Notes under the pieces: model-generated | Database searches by the model: none | The model's input: the letters and a program-made list of their open reading frames with translations, nothing else | Told to the model about the DNA's origin: nothing | Position numbers and translations under genes: made by a program | Source of the DNA: Rubrimonas cliftonensis | GTDB taxonomy: Bacteria; Pseudomonadota; Alphaproteobacteria; Rhodobacterales; Rhodobacteraceae | Direction of reading: 5' to 3' | Length of the DNA stretch: 64,000 bases | NCBI RefSeq assembly: GCF_900107585.1 | Contig: NZ_FNQM01000002.1 | Span: forward strand, 124,001-188,000 | Part shown: one piece after another, positions 25,185-33,997 of the stretch | Position numbering within the stretch: the first letter of the stretch is position 1 | Layout of the letters: every line of letters starts with the position of its first letter

Positions 25185-25654
25185 CCCCTCACAAGAAACG
25201 GCTCGACGTCGACGAACTCCTCGTCGCCAGGGCCGCCGTCGCGCCACATCAGCACCGCGAGGCTCGCCGGCGCGGCGAGCAGCGTCAGCGGATGGTGCCA
25301 GACGTCGGCGCCATAGGTGACGCCGACGCCGCCCTCCGCCAGGAACGCCCGCGCGGCGGAGACGTCCGGGCCGCCCTGCGGCGCATGGGGCGCGACGATC
25401 ACCAGCATGGCGAGGTCGCCCATCGGCACGAAGCTCTGCGAGCTGAACTGGTGGCGCTCCATCCGCCGCGCCTCGACGGGCAGCGACGCCGCCGCCTCCA
25501 CGCGCGAGAGCGAGAGCGACGGACGCGCCGCCTCGCGACGCGACGCGAGCGCGCCCTCGAAGAAGGCCCGTCCGGCTGATATCGGCGGGACGAGCGGCTC
25601 GCCGAACGGGGCGAACGCCGCGGCGGTCAGCGGTTCGATGGAGATGGCGCGCAT
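25181..25654 (-). CDS. allA: Ureidoglycolate lyase
   Basis: A 157-residue cupin-fold AllA, which splits ureidoglycolate to glyoxylate and urea, the last step of allantoin breakdown. The opening ISIEPLTAAAFAPFGEP, SLSRVEAAASLPVEARRMERHQFSSQSFVPM and VGVTYGADVWHHPLTLL (family GxxYxxxxWHHPL) are diagnostic, followed by DEEFVDVEP. Length fits (about 160-170). AGGGA lies at good spacing before the ATG. It is first in a two-gene unit with puuE; the enzyme between them in the pathway (allantoate hydrolase) is not adjacent, though an M20-type hydrolase lies at 50.8-52.0 kb. Confidence 0.93.
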   Translation of the reverse strand: MRAISIEPLTAAAFAPFGEPLVPPISAGRAFFEGALASRREAARPSLSLSRVEAAASLPVEARRMERHQFSSQSFVPMGDLAMLVIVAPHAPQGGPDVSAARAFLAEGGVGVTYGADVWHHPLTLLAAPASLAVLMWRDGGPGDEEFVDVEPFLVRG

Positions 25655-25756
25655 CGGCACGTCCCTGCAGCTTCGGTCGCCACAGCGGGCGCCATCCAGC
25701 CCGCCGCGTCGATAGCTCTGGCGATGTCCCCGGACGCATGGACAGAAATTGATTAA

Positions 25757-25831
25757 ATTTTCAGCCGCCAGCCAAATGGAATGCCATCTTTTGGCTAGTT
25801 TCCTCCCAGTGCCGGCCCATGGGCTGAAAAT
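25757..25831. promoter_or_regulatory. Nested inverted repeats in the allA / ABC-importer divergent region
   Basis: Outer arms attttcagcc (25757-25766) and ggctgaaaat (25822-25831) are a perfect 10-bp inverted repeat. Within them lie agccaaa (25770-25776) and tttggct (25790-25796). The region is AT-rich for this genome and separates two divergent units, so it likely binds a regulator controlling both. No regulator gene is adjacent. Confidence 0.55.
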
Positions 25832-25893
25832 CGTTGCAAGGAATCGCCCGCCGCTTTGCGACTTGGGCTGATTGGATCGGAAGCGGGATCGCA

Positions 25894-26988
25894 ATGGCCG
25901 ATGGCGGCGCAGTGACGGAGGCCGGCGCGACGCACGGGGTCAGCCTCGAAGTCGACGCGGTAAGCCACGAGTTCGGCGCCTATCGGGCGCTGGACGACGT
26001 GTCGCTGCGCGTCGAGCCGGGCGAGGTGATGGCGCTGCTCGGCCCGTCCGGCTGCGGCAAGACCACCCTGCTTCGGGTGATCGCGGGCTTTCTGGCGCAG
26101 TCGCGCGGCGCGGTGTCGGTCGGCGGCGTGCGCGTCGACCGGCTGCCGCCGGGGCGGCGCAACATCGGCATCGTGTTCCAGAACTACGCGCTGTTTCCCC
26201 ACCTGACCGCCGCGCAGAACGTCGGCTACGGGCTGGCGGCGCGCGGCGCGGCGCGCGCCGAGATCGCGCGGCGGACCCGCCAGTTTCTGGAAGTCGTCCG
26301 AATGGAGGCCTACGCGGAGCGGCTGCCGCGCGAGCTCTCCGGCGGCCAGCAGCAGCGCATCGCGCTGGCGCGCGCGCTCTGCGTCAGCCCCGGCGTGCTG
26401 CTGCTCGACGAGCCCTTCGCCGCGCTCGACAAGAACCTCCGCCTCGACATGCAGATCGAGATCAAGCGGCTCCAGCGCCGCTTCGGGCTGACCGCGATCC
26501 TCGTCACGCACGACCAGGAGGAGGCGATGAGCGTCGCCGACCGCGTCGCGGTGATGCGCGGCGGGCGTATCGAGCAGCTCGGCCCGCCGGCCGACGTCTA
26601 CGACCGGCCCGAGACGCTGTTCGTCAACAATTTCATCGGCTCGACAAATCTCCTGCCCGGCGCCGTCGCGGCCGACGGCTCGGTGCGGCTCGCCGCCGGC
26701 GCGACAGTTGCGCCGCCGCGCCCCGCGCCGGCCGGCGCCCGCGTCGTCGTCTCGGTGCGGCCGGAGGACGTGACGCTCCACGACGCGCCGGCGCCCGACC
26801 GGTTTCCGGCCCGCTGCCGCCTCAGCCTGCCGCTGGGCGCTGTCACGGTGCTCGATCTCGAAGCGGAAGGGGGCGCCGCCGTCAAGGTCGTGCGGCTGCG
26901 CTCCGCCGAGGGGCCGACGCTCGACGGCCCCCTCTGGTGCGGCGTGCGCGAGGGCGCGCGCGTCTCGATGTTCGCGGAAGACAGCTAG
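25894..26988 (+). CDS. ABC importer ATPase (PotA-like)
   Basis: A 364-residue ATP-binding protein of the polyamine/opine/phosphonate importer class. Walker A GPSGCGKTT is at residues 50-58, the Q-loop in IVFQNYALFPHL, the signature LSGGQQQR, Walker B VLLLDEP and the H-loop VTHDQEEAM. A C-terminal TOBE-type domain follows (VVSVRPEDVTL). I take the ATG at 25894; the frame is open 20 codons further upstream in the regulatory region. It heads a four-gene operon with a binding protein and two permeases. The transported compound is unknown; divergence from allantoin genes makes a nitrogenous metabolite possible. Confidence 0.93.
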   Translation: MADGGAVTEAGATHGVSLEVDAVSHEFGAYRALDDVSLRVEPGEVMALLGPSGCGKTTLLRVIAGFLAQSRGAVSVGGVRVDRLPPGRRNIGIVFQNYALFPHLTAAQNVGYGLAARGAARAEIARRTRQFLEVVRMEAYAERLPRELSGGQQQRIALARALCVSPGVLLLDEPFAALDKNLRLDMQIEIKRLQRRFGLTAILVTHDQEEAMSVADRVAVMRGGRIEQLGPPADVYDRPETLFVNNFIGSTNLLPGAVAADGSVRLAAGATVAPPRPAPAGARVVVSVRPEDVTLHDAPAPDRFPARCRLSLPLGAVTVLDLEAEGGAAVKVVRLRSAEGPTLDGPLWCGVREGARVSMFAEDS

Positions 26989-27012
26989 AACCCGACACGC
27001 AAGGAGACCGCC

Positions 27013-28044
27013 ATGACACGACATCTCTTCAATCGCCGCGCCGTCCTCGGCGGGGCGGCGGCCGCGACGGGCGTCGCGCTCTCGGGGCTGCCGGCGCGCG
27101 CCTCGGGCGACGTGATCGCCGCGATCTATCCCGGCTCCTGGGAGGAGGCCTTCCGCAGCATCGTGGGGCCTGCGCTGACCGAAGCTTCCGGCGTCAACCT
27201 CGAACTCGATCCGCTCTATGCGGTCGACCAGATCGCCAAGGCCCGCGCCGCCCGCGGCCTGGCGCCGTTCGACGTGTTCGTGCTCGACCCCGGCCCGGCG
27301 GCGAGCGGCATGGAGATGGGCCTGTACCAGCCCCTCGACATGTCGAAGCTGAGCAACGCCGCGAAGCTGCCGCAGGTGTTCGTCGACGACTTCAGCATCC
27401 CCGTCGCGGCGCAGGTGGTCGGCATCGCCTACAACCCCACGAAGGTCGCCAAGCCCGCCGGCTGGGCGGACCTCTTCAAGCCGGAATTCGCGAGCCGGCT
27501 GGGCCTCACCGGCTTCCAGACCACCTTCGGCACGACCTCGCTGATCGAGATCTCGAAGATCTTCGGCGGCTCGGAGACCGACGTCGCGCCGGCGATGGAG
27601 AAGATCAAGGAGATCCTGCCGCAGGTGGCGGCCGTGGCCCAGCCCTCGGCGATGGCGGGGCTGTTCCAGCAGGGCCAGATCGACCTGATGTACACCAACA
27701 CCCAGACGGTCGCGACGCTCAAGGGCCGCGGCGTGGACATCGAGTTCGCCGTCCCCGAAACCGGCGCCATCGCCTTCGTGACCACCATGCACATCGTGAA
27801 GGACGCCGAGAACGTCGAGAACGCCTACAAGTATCTCGACACGGTGATCAGCGCCGGCGTGCAGGACAAGCTGATGCAGGCGCCGTTCAACTTCATCCCC
27901 GTCAACGGCGACGTCGACCTGCTCGACACCCTGCCGATGGCGTCGCTCGACGAGATGAACGGCTTCGTCCGCCATGACTGGACGAAGATCAATCCGCTGC
28001 GGCCCGGCTGGATCGAGCAGTTCAACCGCGAGGTCGCGGCTTGA
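27013..28044 (+). CDS. ABC importer periplasmic binding protein (PotD-like)
   Basis: A 343-residue extracellular solute-binding protein. The N-terminus NRRAVLGGAAAATGVALSGLPARA looks like a twin-arginine/Sec signal with cleavage after ARA-S. The mature part has IAAIYPGSWEEAFRSIVGPAL, FDVFVLDPGPA and VVGIAYNPTKVAKPAGWADLFKPEFASRLGL, the pattern of COG0687-type binding proteins. AAGGAG lies six bases before the ATG. It sits between the ATPase (24 bp upstream) and two permeases, overlapping the first by four bases. Ligand not assignable from sequence. Confidence 0.9.
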   Translation: MTRHLFNRRAVLGGAAAATGVALSGLPARASGDVIAAIYPGSWEEAFRSIVGPALTEASGVNLELDPLYAVDQIAKARAARGLAPFDVFVLDPGPAASGMEMGLYQPLDMSKLSNAAKLPQVFVDDFSIPVAAQVVGIAYNPTKVAKPAGWADLFKPEFASRLGLTGFQTTFGTTSLIEISKIFGGSETDVAPAMEKIKEILPQVAAVAQPSAMAGLFQQGQIDLMYTNTQTVATLKGRGVDIEFAVPETGAIAFVTTMHIVKDAENVENAYKYLDTVISAGVQDKLMQAPFNFIPVNGDVDLLDTLPMASLDEMNGFVRHDWTKINPLRPGWIEQFNREVAA

Positions 28045-28916
28045 CCGCAGCCGCCTCGGACCTTCGCGCAGGCGCCGTCGCGCGCCTGCGCCTCTCGCCG
28101 CCCGAGTGGCCGCTCGTGGCGCCGCTGGGGCTGATCTTCGTCGGCTTCTTCCTCGCGCCGCTGGCCCTGCTGGTCTGGACCAGCATGCACGCCGACGCGG
28201 AGATGACGCGCCTCGGGCCGGAGAGCTGGATGCGGTTCCTCGGCGACCCTTTCTATCTCAAGGTCGCCGCCGACACGCTGCTGCTCGGGCTCAAGACGGT
28301 GGCGCTGACGCTGGTGCTGGGCGTCGCCATCGGGCTGATATTCCTGGAGGCGTCGCCGGCGCAGCGCACCGCGCTGCTCTTCATCATCATCCTGCCGTTG
28401 CTGCTGTCGGTCGTGGTGCGGACCTTCGCGTGGATCGTCATCCTCGGCTCGGAGGGCGTGGTCAGCAACGCCGCATTGGCGCTGGGCCTTACCTCGGCGC
28501 CGTTCTCGCTGCTGCAGACCGAGCTCGGCCTCATCATCTCGCTCGCCCAGATAGAGCTGCCGCTCATGCTGCTGCCGCTGCTGTCGGTGATGGGGCGGAT
28601 CGACCCGAACCTGCTCGACGCCTCGCGCGCGCTGGGGGCGAGCCGGTGGCGCACGCTGTGGCGGGTGATCCTGCCGCTCAGCGCGCCGGGGCTGACGGCG
28701 GGCTGCCTGCTGGTGTTCGCAAGCTCCACCGCCGCCTTCATCTCGCAGTCGGTGATCGGCGGGGGGCGGCTGATCTACATGCCGCTGGTGATCTGGCAGC
28801 AGTCGATCGTGGTCTACAACTGGCCCTTCGCCGCGGTCGTGTCGCTGTGCCTGCTGATCTCGGTGCTCGGGGTGATCGGCGTGATCCACTGGCTGGGGAG
28901 GCGCGTCCGTGCGTAG
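28041..28916 (+). CDS. ABC importer permease (PotB-like)
   Basis: A 291-residue inner-membrane permease with about six hydrophobic segments. The EAA loop that contacts the ATPase is LLDASRALGASRWRTLWRVILPLSAPGL (EAA-x-x-x-G pattern, here DAS-x-x-LG). The start is a TTG at 28041 within TTGA, overlapping the binding-protein stop, with GAGG eight bases before it. No upstream ATG is available, so a rare start codon coupled to the upstream stop is likely. It overlaps the next permease by eight bases. Confidence 0.9.
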   Translation: MTAAASDLRAGAVARLRLSPPEWPLVAPLGLIFVGFFLAPLALLVWTSMHADAEMTRLGPESWMRFLGDPFYLKVAADTLLLGLKTVALTLVLGVAIGLIFLEASPAQRTALLFIIILPLLLSVVVRTFAWIVILGSEGVVSNAALALGLTSAPFSLLQTELGLIISLAQIELPLMLLPLLSVMGRIDPNLLDASRALGASRWRTLWRVILPLSAPGLTAGCLLVFASSTAAFISQSVIGGGRLIYMPLVIWQQSIVVYNWPFAAVVSLCLLISVLGVIGVIHWLGRRVRA

Positions 28917-29730
28917 GATCCATGCGCCCGCCGACGCGCTCTACGCCGCGGTGGTGGGCCTTCTGGGGCTTATCGCGCTGGCGATCCTCGTCGGGCCGGT
29001 GCTCGTCGTGCTCGCAGTCTCGTTCACCAGCGAGCCGAGCCTGCGCTTCCCGCCGCAGGGCTTCTCGCTCAGATGGTACGCCGCCCTGATCGACCCGGCG
29101 CAGTCCGGCCACATCCACGAGGCCGCGCTGAACTCCGTCACGGTCGCGCTCCGGGCGGCGGGCGTCGCGACGCTGGTCTCCGGCGCGGCGGCGCTGTGGC
29201 TGCGCACGCGCAGCGGCCCTGCGGGACGGGCGGTCGACCTCGCCTTCATGTCGCCGCTGGTGCTGCCGATGCTCTCCTTCGGGCTGGCGGCGCTGATCCT
29301 GCTGACGACGATCCGCGTGCGGCCGACGCTGTTCTGGCTGTCGGCGGGGCATCTCGTGGTCGTCGCGCCCTATGTGCTGCGCACCACCGCCGCGAGCCTC
29401 AGCCAGCTCGGCCAGCCGCTTCTCGACAGCTCGGCGAGCCTCGGCGCCAGCCGCCTCTACACCTTCCGCCGGATCACGCTGCCGATCATCGCGCCGGGCC
29501 TTGCGGCGGGCGCGTTCCTCGCCTTCATGGCGTCGATGGACAACGTGCCCGTCTCGCTGTTCCTGAGCAGCGCGCGCACCGACATGCTGCCGATCCGGCT
29601 ATGGGGCATGATCGAGTCCAGCCTCGACGTGCGGGTGGCCGCGGCGTCGGGCGTGCTTGTCGTCTCCACGACCCTGCTGCTGCTCGCCATGAACCGCCTC
29701 GTCAACCTGTCGAGACGGATCAGCCGCTAG
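28909..29730 (+). CDS. ABC importer permease (PotC-like)
   Basis: A 273-residue second permease with six hydrophobic segments. FTSEPSLRFPPQGFSLRWY near the start is typical of PotC-type subunits, and the EAA loop is LLDSSASLGASRLYTFRRITLPIIAPGL. It starts with GTG preceded by GGGGAGG at eight bases, inside the end of the upstream permease. Its TAG stop forms CTAG with the stop of the convergent HisD-like gene, so the two genes end back to back with no terminator between them. Confidence 0.9.
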   Translation: MRRIHAPADALYAAVVGLLGLIALAILVGPVLVVLAVSFTSEPSLRFPPQGFSLRWYAALIDPAQSGHIHEAALNSVTVALRAAGVATLVSGAAALWLRTRSGPAGRAVDLAFMSPLVLPMLSFGLAALILLTTIRVRPTLFWLSAGHLVVVAPYVLRTTAASLSQLGQPLLDSSASLGASRLYTFRRITLPIIAPGLAAGAFLAFMASMDNVPVSLFLSSARTDMLPIRLWGMIESSLDVRVAAASGVLVVSTTLLLLAMNRLVNLSRRISR

Positions 29731-31052
29731 CGGACGGGGGCTCGGTCCCGGTCCATCGCCACCGCCGCGGCGTGGGCGGCGAAGCCCTCGTAGCGCGCGA
29801 GCGCGTGGGCGTGGCGGGCCATCTCGGGGTAGGCGGCGGCCGTGACGTAGCCGACCGAGCTGCGCTTCATGAAGTCGGTGACGGAGAGCGGCCCGAAGGA
29901 CTTCGCCCAGCCCCCGGTGGGCAGGACGCAGTTGGGGCCGAGAACGAAATTGCCCAGCGTGATCGGCGTGCGCCGACCCAGCAGCACCTCGGCGGCGTTG
30001 ACGATGCGGCCCAGATGCGCGAACGGCTCGTCCGAAAGCACCTCCAGATGCTCCGGCGCGTAGTCGTTGACGAAGGCGTAGGCGTCCTCCAGCGACGCCG
30101 CCAGCACGACGCCGCCGCGCGGGCCGCCAAGCACGGTCGAGACGAAGCCCGCGCGCTGCTCGGGCAGGGCGGCGATCAGGCCGGGCAGGGCGGCCAGCGC
30201 GCCTTCCGCCACGGCCCGGTCATGGGTCACGAGATAGGCCGAGCTGTCGGGGCCGTGCTCGGCCTCGATCATCAGGTCGGCGGCTGCGAGGCGCGGGTCA
30301 GCCGTTTCGTCCGCGAACACGATCGATTCGGACGGTCCCGCCGGCAGGCCGGTGTCGATCCGCCCGGCCAGCAGCCGCTTCGCCGCGACGACCCACGGGC
30401 TGCCGGGGCCGACGATCTTGGCGGCTTTCGGGATCGGCCCGGCGCCGAAGGCGGCGGCGGCGACGGCCTGCGCGCCGCCGGCCTTGAACACGCGACCCAC
30501 GCCGGCCTCGCGCGCCGCGACCAGCGTCGCGGCGTCCACCCCGCCCTGAGGCGTCGGCGGCGTCAGGATGCAGGCCTCGGGAACCCCGGCCACCATGGCG
30601 GGCACCGACGTCATCATCGTCACCGACGGAAACGCCCCCTTGCCGCGCGGCACATAGAGCGCGACGGACGGGATCGGCGTCCAGCGGTCGCCGGCGAAGG
30701 CGCCTGGGCGGACCTCCTCCAGCCACATCGGTTCGGGAAGCTGCTTCTCGTGGAAGCGGCGGATGTTCGCGACGGCGTAGCGGATCGCCGCGATCACCTC
30801 CGGTTCGACCGCGCGATAGGCGACCTCGAAATCCTCCTCGGTCGCCTCCAGCGCGCCAAGCTCGCCCGTCACGCCGTCCAGGTCGCGCGCGAAGCGGCGC
30901 AGGGCGGCCTCGCCCTCGGTGCGCACCGCCTCGATGATCGGGGCCGCGCGCTCCAGCACGTCGCCGAGTTCCTGGTCCGCCCGCAGCATCAGCGCCGCCC
31001 GCGCCGCGCCGTCCATGGCGCCCAGTTCGTGCAGGTTCACGCGCAGCGTCAT
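29727..31052 (-). CDS. Histidinol-dehydrogenase-family enzyme, probably not biosynthetic HisD
   Basis: A 441-residue HisD-family NAD-dependent dehydrogenase. The family cores ALYVPRGKGAFPS, VFKAGGAQAVAAAAFG, KIVGPGSPWV, AEHGPDS and NDYAPEHLEVL (catalytic Glu-His pair) are present. Compared with E. coli HisD, the zinc-site Gln259 position is Glu263 and the Asp360 position is Asn368 (GNF for GDY). The TNHVLPT histidine is Cys375; His262 and His419 equivalents (His266, His427) are kept. With an SDR and an ABC importer in the same operon, a catabolic paralogue such as sulfopropanediol 3-dehydrogenase (HpsN) is my leading guess. Start: ATG with GAGGGGG upstream. Confidence 0.85.
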   Translation of the reverse strand: MTLRVNLHELGAMDGAARAALMLRADQELGDVLERAAPIIEAVRTEGEAALRRFARDLDGVTGELGALEATEEDFEVAYRAVEPEVIAAIRYAVANIRRFHEKQLPEPMWLEEVRPGAFAGDRWTPIPSVALYVPRGKGAFPSVTMMTSVPAMVAGVPEACILTPPTPQGGVDAATLVAAREAGVGRVFKAGGAQAVAAAAFGAGPIPKAAKIVGPGSPWVVAAKRLLAGRIDTGLPAGPSESIVFADETADPRLAAADLMIEAEHGPDSSAYLVTHDRAVAEGALAALPGLIAALPEQRAGFVSTVLGGPRGGVVLAASLEDAYAFVNDYAPEHLEVLSDEPFAHLGRIVNAAEVLLGRRTPITLGNFVLGPNCVLPTGGWAKSFGPLSVTDFMKRSSVGYVTAAAYPEMARHAHALARYEGFAAHAAAVAMDRDRAPVR

Positions 31053-31063
31053 CGCTCGCCCCC

Positions 31064-31852
31064 TCATTTGGCCTTCAGGAAGATGTCGAGCCCCACCAGC
31101 CGGTCCAGCGCCCAGATCGCCGCCGCCGCCGCCAGCACGAAGATGCTGGAGACCGCGGCGAGGTCGGGCGTTATCACCGCCCGTATGGAGTTGTAGACAT
31201 GCACCGGCAGCGTGACCGTCCGCGCATCCACCAGCAGCAGGCTCACCAGGAACTCGTTCAGCGCGAGGATGAACATCAGCAGCGCCCCGGCGACAACCCC
31301 GGGCGCGACCGCCGGCAGCGTGACCAGCAGAAAGGTCTGCGCCGGCCCCGCGCCGCAGTTCGCCGCCGCGCGCTCCAGCTCCGGGTCGAGCCCGTTCACG
31401 CTCGCCGCCACCGCCCAGATCATGAAGGGCAGGTTGATCACGCAGGCCGCAAGGCCCACCGGCCAGACCGCGCCCAGCAGGCGAAGCTCGCCGAACAGCA
31501 GCATCAGCCCGATCCCCGAGCCGATCAGCGGCACGGTGAAGGGCAGCAGCAGGTAGAGCTGGATCGCCGTCGCCCGCCTGAACCGCCAGCGCGCCAGCGC
31601 CACCGCCGCCAGCGTGCCGGCGGGGATGGCTACCGCCGTGCAGACCGCCGCCACCTCCAGCGAGCGCAGGAAGGCGCCGCGCAGCGCCGTGCTCGACAGC
31701 ACCTGCCCGTACCAGCGCAGCGAGAAGCCCTCGGGCGGAAAGGCGACGATGTTCCCTGCGGTGAAACTGGCGCCCAGCACCACCAGCGAGGGCGCCGCGA
31801 GAAACGCCGCGGCCAGCGCCGCGACCGTCCAGTGCAGCCAGCCGCCCCTCAC
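31064..31852 (-). CDS. ABC importer permease (PotC-like)
   Basis: A 262-residue permease with six hydrophobic segments. FTAGNIVAFPPEGFSLRWYGQVL near the N-terminus and the EAA loop ELERAAANCGAGPAQTFLLVTLPAVAPGV mark a PotC-type subunit. It starts with GTG, preceded by GAGGGG at seven bases. Its start lies in the third copy of a 14-bp tandem repeat shared with the end of the upstream permease. Its stop is 11 bases before the HisD-like start. Confidence 0.9.
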   Translation of the reverse strand: MRGGWLHWTVAALAAAFLAAPSLVVLGASFTAGNIVAFPPEGFSLRWYGQVLSSTALRGAFLRSLEVAAVCTAVAIPAGTLAAVALARWRFRRATAIQLYLLLPFTVPLIGSGIGLMLLFGELRLLGAVWPVGLAACVINLPFMIWAVAASVNGLDPELERAAANCGAGPAQTFLLVTLPAVAPGVVAGALLMFILALNEFLVSLLLVDARTVTLPVHVYNSIRAVITPDLAAVSSIFVLAAAAAIWALDRLVGLDIFLKAK

Positions 31853-31880
31853 CGCGCGCCCCTCACCGCGCGCCCCTCAC
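31839..31880. repeat. 14-bp tandem duplication at a permease-permease junction
   Basis: On minus the unit gtgaggggcgcgcg occurs at 31880-31867 and 31866-31853, then partly again at 31852-31844. Copy 1 is read as codons of the upstream permease, copy 2 supplies its TGA stop and copy 3 supplies the GTG start of the downstream permease. A replication slip therefore set this gene junction. Confidence 0.9.
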
Positions 31881-32885
31881 GCCCAGCGCGGCGACGCCCG
31901 CCGCGGCCAGCAGGACGCCCGCGACCGTGGTGCCCGCCAGCGTGAGCAGGAGCGTGATCGCCGAGCCCAGCCCGGCGTCCGACGTCCGGAAGAACTGGTC
32001 GTAGACGAGGTTGGCGAGGAAGTCGTTGGTCCCGCCGCCGAGAATGGCGGGCGTCGCGAAATCGGTCAGCGTCAGCGTCGCCACCACCAGCGCCGCGGCG
32101 ATCAGGCCGGGGAGGGCCATGGGGATGACGACATGCAGCAGGGCGCGCGGCCAGCTCGCGCCGCAGCTCTCCGCGGCGCGCTCGACCTCCTCGGGAATGG
32201 CGGCCAGCGCCGGGGCCAGCATCAGCACCGCAAAGGGCAGCATGTACTGCACCAGCCCGAACAGCACGGTGGGATACTGGAACAGCATCCGCCACGGGCC
32301 GAGGCCCAGCGCGCCCAGCGCCTCGTTGGCCAGCCCCTCCTGCCCCAGCACGATCAGCCAGCCATAGGCGCGCACGACCTGCCCGATGAAGAAGGGCAGG
32401 AACAGCCCCACCAGCAGCAGCTTGCGCAGCCGCGCCGAGCGGGTCCGCGTCATGGCGTAGGCGTAGGGGAAGGCCAACGCGAGACAGATGATCGTGACGA
32501 CCGCCGCGGCGAGCAGGCTGCGCCGCGCCGTCGCCCAGAACGCGCCCGACCCCAGCGCCCTGGCGTAGTTGGCGAGCGACCAGTCCTCCGACAGCCGGTA
32601 GGTGCGGAAATCCATCTCGCGCAAGCTGGCGTCCGCCATCACGCCGAGGCCCCAGAGCAGCAGCGCGACCAGCGCCAGCGCGGGCGCCAGCAGCGCCCAT
32701 TTGACCGCTCCCGACGCCCGCGCCGGCCACAGCGCCGCCAGCCCCTCGATCGCGTCGAGCAGCCGCCAGCTCAGCGGATAGGCGGGCCCGCCGCCGCGGG
32801 CGGGCCCGGTTTCGGGACTGGTCTCGGGTCCGGTCGCAGGTCCGAGACCGGATCCGGACTGCGGCCGCGCGTCGGGATCGGTCAT
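31863..32885 (-). CDS. ABC importer permease (PotB-like)
   Basis: A 340-residue permease. A Gly/Pro/Thr-rich cytoplasmic tail of about 40 residues, with 'GPETSPETGP'-type stutter, precedes the first membrane segment (WALLAPALALVALLLWGLG). Core segments include LRKLLLVGLFLPFFIGQVVRAYGW and the EAA loop EVERAAESCGASWPRALLHVVIPMALPGL. The ATG at 32885 follows the binding-protein stop by seven bases. Its last codons lie in the 14-bp tandem repeat described separately. Confidence 0.9.
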   Translation of the reverse strand: MTDPDARPQSGSGLGPATGPETSPETGPARGGGPAYPLSWRLLDAIEGLAALWPARASGAVKWALLAPALALVALLLWGLGVMADASLREMDFRTYRLSEDWSLANYARALGSGAFWATARRSLLAAAVVTIICLALAFPYAYAMTRTRSARLRKLLLVGLFLPFFIGQVVRAYGWLIVLGQEGLANEALGALGLGPWRMLFQYPTVLFGLVQYMLPFAVLMLAPALAAIPEEVERAAESCGASWPRALLHVVIPMALPGLIAAALVVATLTLTDFATPAILGGGTNDFLANLVYDQFFRTSDAGLGSAITLLLTLAGTTVAGVLLAAAGVAALGVRGAR

Positions 32886-32892
32886 GCGCGGC

Positions 32893-33975
32893 TCAGCCCT
32901 GCATGATCTCCTTGAACTTCGCGAACCATTCCGCGGTGTGCTCGGCCTGGATGCGCGGCGGCACCAGCAGGAGCTTCGCGAAGTCGGCCTCGGTGGTCGG
33001 ATAGCTCGGGTCGCCTGCGAGATCGGCCGGCGGCGTCAGCCCCGGCGCGACGCCCGGCAGACCCAGCCCGTCGAGCCACACCTGCTGCGCCTCCAGGCTC
33101 AGCGCGAAGTCGATGTAGCGCTTGGCCCAGTAGAGCTCGTTCTCGGGCAGGCCCTTCGGGATCCACATGCCGTCGGTGTCGACCTTGGCGCCCTCCTGCG
33201 GCACGGTCCACGCGACGTCGACGCCGTTGGCGCGCGCCTCGCGGGCGTTGGAGCTGATGGTGCAGGCGACGTCGATCTCGCCGTTCTGGAACCAGGCCGT
33301 GAAGTCCGGATCCTCGCCCAGCAGCGGCTGCTGGTCCTTCAGCTTCGCGATGAACTCCCAGCAGGCGTCCATGTCGCCGGGGATGTCGGCCAGCGTCCCG
33401 CCGCCGGCGATCTGCGCGGCGGGGTGGAAGCCGATGCCGTCATTGTAGAGCGCGACGCGGCCCCTGAACCTCGGGTCGAGCAGCACGTTCCACGAGGTCG
33501 GCGCGCCGTCGGGGAACGCCTCGGGCCGGTAGGCGAGCACATAGACATAGGCGTAGGTGTTCACGATCGGCACGCCGTCGAGCCCGATGGGTCTGGCCAG
33601 CGGCAGGACGTTGGCGAGGTTCGGCAGGTCCGAGATGTCCTCGCACGCGCCGCGCAGCGCCGAGCTGGTGGCGTTCGCGGTCGTGTCCCAGTTGATGTGG
33701 ATCGGCGGGATGCGGCCCTGATCCACCGCCGCCCAGATGCGCGGCTTGATCTCGTTGTCCTCGGTCAGGTCGTGGCGCACCGCGACGCCGGTCGCGGCGG
33801 TGAACGGGTCGGAGACGCCCTTCTTCAGGCTGTCGACCCACACCCCGCCCCAGGCGCGGACGATGATCTCGGCCGGCTTCTCCGGCTCCTGCGCGCGCAG
33901 GCCGAAGGGCAGGGCCGACGCCCCCCCAAGGGCGGCGGCGGTGGTCAGCAGGCGGCGGCGGCTGAGGTCGGTCAT
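32893..33975 (-). CDS. ABC importer periplasmic binding protein (PotD-like, Tat signal)
   Basis: A 360-residue solute-binding protein with a clear twin-arginine signal (SRRRLLTTAAALGGASALPFGLRA). The mature sequence IIVRAWGGVWVDSLKKGVSDPF, a PPIHINWDTTANATSSAL segment and YVYVLAYRPEAFPDGAPTSWNVLLDPRFRGRVAL match COG0687-type proteins. Export by Tat suggests folding or cofactor/ligand loading before translocation. It lies 22 bp downstream of the ATPase in a SDR-ATPase-binding protein-permease-permease-HisD-like operon. Ligand unknown; a small hydroxylated sulfonate or sugar acid would fit the enzymes. Confidence 0.9.
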   Translation of the reverse strand: MTDLSRRRLLTTAAALGGASALPFGLRAQEPEKPAEIIVRAWGGVWVDSLKKGVSDPFTAATGVAVRHDLTEDNEIKPRIWAAVDQGRIPPIHINWDTTANATSSALRGACEDISDLPNLANVLPLARPIGLDGVPIVNTYAYVYVLAYRPEAFPDGAPTSWNVLLDPRFRGRVALYNDGIGFHPAAQIAGGGTLADIPGDMDACWEFIAKLKDQQPLLGEDPDFTAWFQNGEIDVACTISSNAREARANGVDVAWTVPQEGAKVDTDGMWIPKGLPENELYWAKRYIDFALSLEAQQVWLDGLGLPGVAPGLTPPADLAGDPSYPTTEADFAKLLLVPPRIQAEHTAEWFAKFKEIMQG

Positions 33976-33997
33976 GCGGTTCTCCCTGTCGTTGGCG

